The translations under genes and the position numbers were made by a program. Below the pieces are notes generated by a model. It was not told the DNA's origin and searched no databases. It worked only from the letters and a program-made list of their open reading frames with translations. DNA of 5,127 bases from Minisyncoccota bacterium (GTDB lineage Bacteria; Patescibacteriota; Minisyncoccia; UBA6257; HR35): the NCBI GenBank assembly GCA_938048445.1, contig CALIVE010000071.1, positions 1-5,127 on the forward strand, read 5' to 3'. Below are positions 4,046 to 5,127 of the stretch, in pieces. Every line of letters starts with the position of its first letter. Within the stretch, counting starts at the first letter, position 1.

Positions 4046-5127
4046 ATGCCAGAACTTCCTGAAGTTGAAACAATAAAAAATTATTTAAGGAAAATTTTGA
4101 TTGGTAGAAAGATTTTTGGTTTTAAAAACTTAGATAAAAAAAGAGTGCAAATTAAAGAAAAAGATGTTATTGGTGAGAAAATTTTGGATGTCCAAAGAAG
4201 AGGAAAAATTTTGATTTTTAAGCTTTCAAATAATAAAGAAATTTATATTCATCTTAAACTAACAGGACAACTGATTTATAGTGAAAAATTGGATATTTCA
4301 AAAGCAACAAGAGCGATCTTTAAATTTTCTAATGGTCGCGAACTCTTACGAACTATTTATAAACCGCGAACTGATGCGAACTATAAAAAACGCGAACTTA
4401 TGCGAACTGATGCGAACAATATAAACCGCGAACTTATGCGAACTGATACAATGCGAACTAATGCGAACTATATATTAGACCGCGAACTTGTGCGAACATA
4501 CAGGGTGCGAACTGATGCGAACAATAAGAACTGCGAACTGATACGAACTGAGAAGCGAACTTATGCTAACAATATAAACCGCGAACTTATGCGAACTTAT
4601 GCGAACTATATATTAGACCGCGAACTTGTGCGAAAGGGTTATCTTCTTTTTAATGATGTGAGAAAATTTGGTTGGATGAAATTAAAGGCGAAAGAGATTG
4701 AAAAATTAGGGATTGAACCTTTTAGTAAAGAATTTAATTTAAGAAATTTAGAAAAGATATTTCAAACAACAAAAAGGCCGATAAAAATTGTTCTTTTAGA
4801 TCAGGAAAAAATAGCTGGAATAGGAAATATCTACGCTAATGAAGCTCTATTTTTAGCTAAAATTAATCCCCAAAGACCAGCCAACAAATTAACTAAAGAA
4901 GAAATTAAGAAATTAAGAAATTCAATATTAAGAGTTTTGAAAAAAGCAATAAAAAGTGAAGGCACAAGTATTAGATTTTATATTAAACCTGATCAAAGCA
5001 AAGGAAGGTATCAAGAAAAATTTTTAGTTTATCAAAGAGAAGGAGAAAACTGTTTTCAATGCAAAACTAAAATCAAAAAAATAATCTTAGGAGGCAGAAG
5101 CACTTTCTATTGTGAAAGATGTCAAAA
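4046..5127 (+). CDS. mutM: Formamidopyrimidine-DNA glycosylase (Fpg/MutM) with an in-frame repeat insertion; 3' end just outside window
   Basis: This is a bifunctional glycosylase/AP lyase that removes 8-oxoguanine and formamidopyrimidines from DNA. The N-terminal M-P2-E3-L-P-E-V-E supplies the catalytic proline and glutamate. V-Q-R-R-G-K54 carries the beta-hairpin lysine, H69-L-K-L-T-G-Q the core strand, and D204-V-R206-K-F-G209 the DNA-intercalation segment. The H2TH region reads D-Q-x-K-I-A-G258-I-G-N261-I-Y-A-N-E. The C-terminal zinc finger has C336-x2-C339 and C356-x2-C359 with the conserved G-R before T-F-Y-C. Between G97 and about residue 198 lie roughly 100 Arg-rich residues translated from a GCGAACT repeat array. 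Without them the protein is about 260 residues, normal for Fpg. The frame is uninterrupted for all 360 codons, and only the last one or few codons are missing. The ATG follows the pyrH stop by one base. Activity with the insert present is inferred, not shown. Confidence 0.9.
   Translation, partial: MPELPEVETIKNYLRKILIGRKIFGFKNLDKKRVQIKEKDVIGEKILDVQRRGKILIFKLSNNKEIYIHLKLTGQLIYSEKLDISKATRAIFKFSNGRELLRTIYKPRTDANYKKRELMRTDANNINRELMRTDTMRTNANYILDRELVRTYRVRTDANNKNCELIRTEKRTYANNINRELMRTYANYILDRELVRKGYLLFNDVRKFGWMKLKAKEIEKLGIEPFSKEFNLRNLEKIFQTTKRPIKIVLLDQEKIAGIGNIYANEALFLAKINPQRPANKLTKEEIKKLRNSILRVLKKAIKSEGTSIRFYIKPDQSKGRYQEKFLVYQREGENCFQCKTKIKKIILGGRSTFYCERCQ
4402..4444 (+). repeat. Long duplication A, copy 1, inside the array
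   Basis: These 43 bp recur at 4555-4597 with two mismatches; the inner 30 bp (4415-4444) are identical. The copies are 153 bp apart, exactly 51 codons, so both are read as the same peptide apart from the changes. Confidence 0.85.
4453..4496 (+). repeat. Long duplication B, copy 1, inside the array
   Basis: These 44 bp recur at 4591-4634 with one mismatch; the inner 36 bp (4461-4496) are identical. The offset is 138 bp, exactly 46 codons. Both copies encode N/Y-A-N-Y-I-L-D-R-E-L-V-R. Confidence 0.85.
4555..4597 (+). repeat. Long duplication A, copy 2
   Basis: This is the partner of 4402-4444. It carries the GCTAACA variant unit, which suggests point mutation after duplication. It overlaps the start of duplication B copy 2 by seven bases, so the order A then B is kept in both halves of the array with different spacing. 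Confidence 0.85.
4591..4634 (+). repeat. Long duplication B, copy 2, at the right edge of the array
   Basis: This is the partner of 4453-4496. It ends where the array stops and ordinary mutM codons resume: A4635 replaces the C that follows copy 1, so the array edge falls inside a repeat unit. Confidence 0.85.

Larger units (their letters stand above)
4337..4636 (+). repeat. GCGAACT direct-repeat array inserted in frame in mutM
   Basis: The array contains 20 exact GCGAAC hexamers (17 of them GCGAACT), two ACGAACT, one GCTAACA and a decayed GCGAAA at the right edge; I see no others in the window. Unit starts are 10 bp apart within groups of two or three. Group-to-group steps are 12-19 bp, often over AATATAAACC or TATATTAGACC linkers. 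All copies point the same way, so no hairpins form. GC is about 42% by my count, against about 25% in the sampled 60 bp of mutM just downstream. Because 10 is not a multiple of 3, successive units are read in different frames (RE-L, RT, AN), giving the peptide RELMRTDAN and variants separated by NIN or YILD. Edges are uncertain by a few codons. The units are too short and close for CRISPR repeats. Confidence 0.92.

Noticed and set aside
4337..4636. CRISPR array
   Set aside because: Units are only 7 bp, gaps are 3-12 bp and themselves repeated, the repeats are coding, and no cas gene is present.
4337..4636. Frameshift or pseudogenisation of mutM by the repeats
   Set aside because: Codon-by-codon reading shows no stop and a return to the correct Fpg frame at Y-L-L-F-N-D-V-R-K-F-G, with all later motifs intact.

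Overview
This is AT-rich DNA with all genes on the + strand, tight gene spacing and almost no Shine-Dalgarno sequences. The gene set points to a Candidate Phyla Radiation (Patescibacteria) bacterium: a short UMP kinase of the archaeal-like branch, a histidine phosphatase of the 'YFVHGTT' type (from memory, common in these genomes), and an AbiEii-like nucleotidyltransferase. That placement is inferred from protein style; no marker gene settles it.

Layout. 1-1458 is the 3' part of an SNF2/RapA-like helicase gene that enters from the left. An open frame without a start codon follows at once (1454-1681); it is either the helicase's own C-terminus, displaced by a +1 frameshift, or the tail of another broken gene. 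1745-2618 is a two-gene unit, a 68-residue unknown protein overlapping an AbiEii/AbiGii-type nucleotidyltransferase, arranged like a toxin-antitoxin or abortive-infection pair. 2619-2794 seems to hold the remains of a low-molecular-weight tyrosine phosphatase gene. Next come a histidine phosphatase (2795-3340), a UMP kinase (pyrH, 3361-4044, with a perfect TATAAT just before its ATG) and, one base after the kinase stop, a formamidopyrimidine-DNA glycosylase (mutM/fpg, 4046 to the window end). Only the last one to few codons of mutM are missing.

The striking feature is inside mutM. About 300 bp (roughly 4337-4636) of a GCGAACT-based repeat array sits in the reading frame, in the middle of an otherwise normal-length Fpg. 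It has 20 exact GCGAAC copies plus several variants, mostly 10 bp apart in groups of two or three, with longer nested duplications. The frame stays open throughout and adds about 100 Arg-rich residues (RELMRTDAN-like peptide units) to a beta-hairpin turn just before the conserved D-V-R-K-F-G segment. Catalytic, H2TH and zinc-finger residues are all kept. The array has higher GC and different Arg codons from the gene around it. It looks like a repeat element tolerated in frame inside a conserved repair gene, comparable in principle to the palindromic elements found in Rickettsia genes, but made of direct repeats.

Apart from the kinase-mutM coupling and the nucleotidyltransferase pair, the genes share no obvious pathway. 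The left half (helicase, broken frames, toxin-like pair) reads as a decaying accessory or defence region, and the right half as housekeeping genes.
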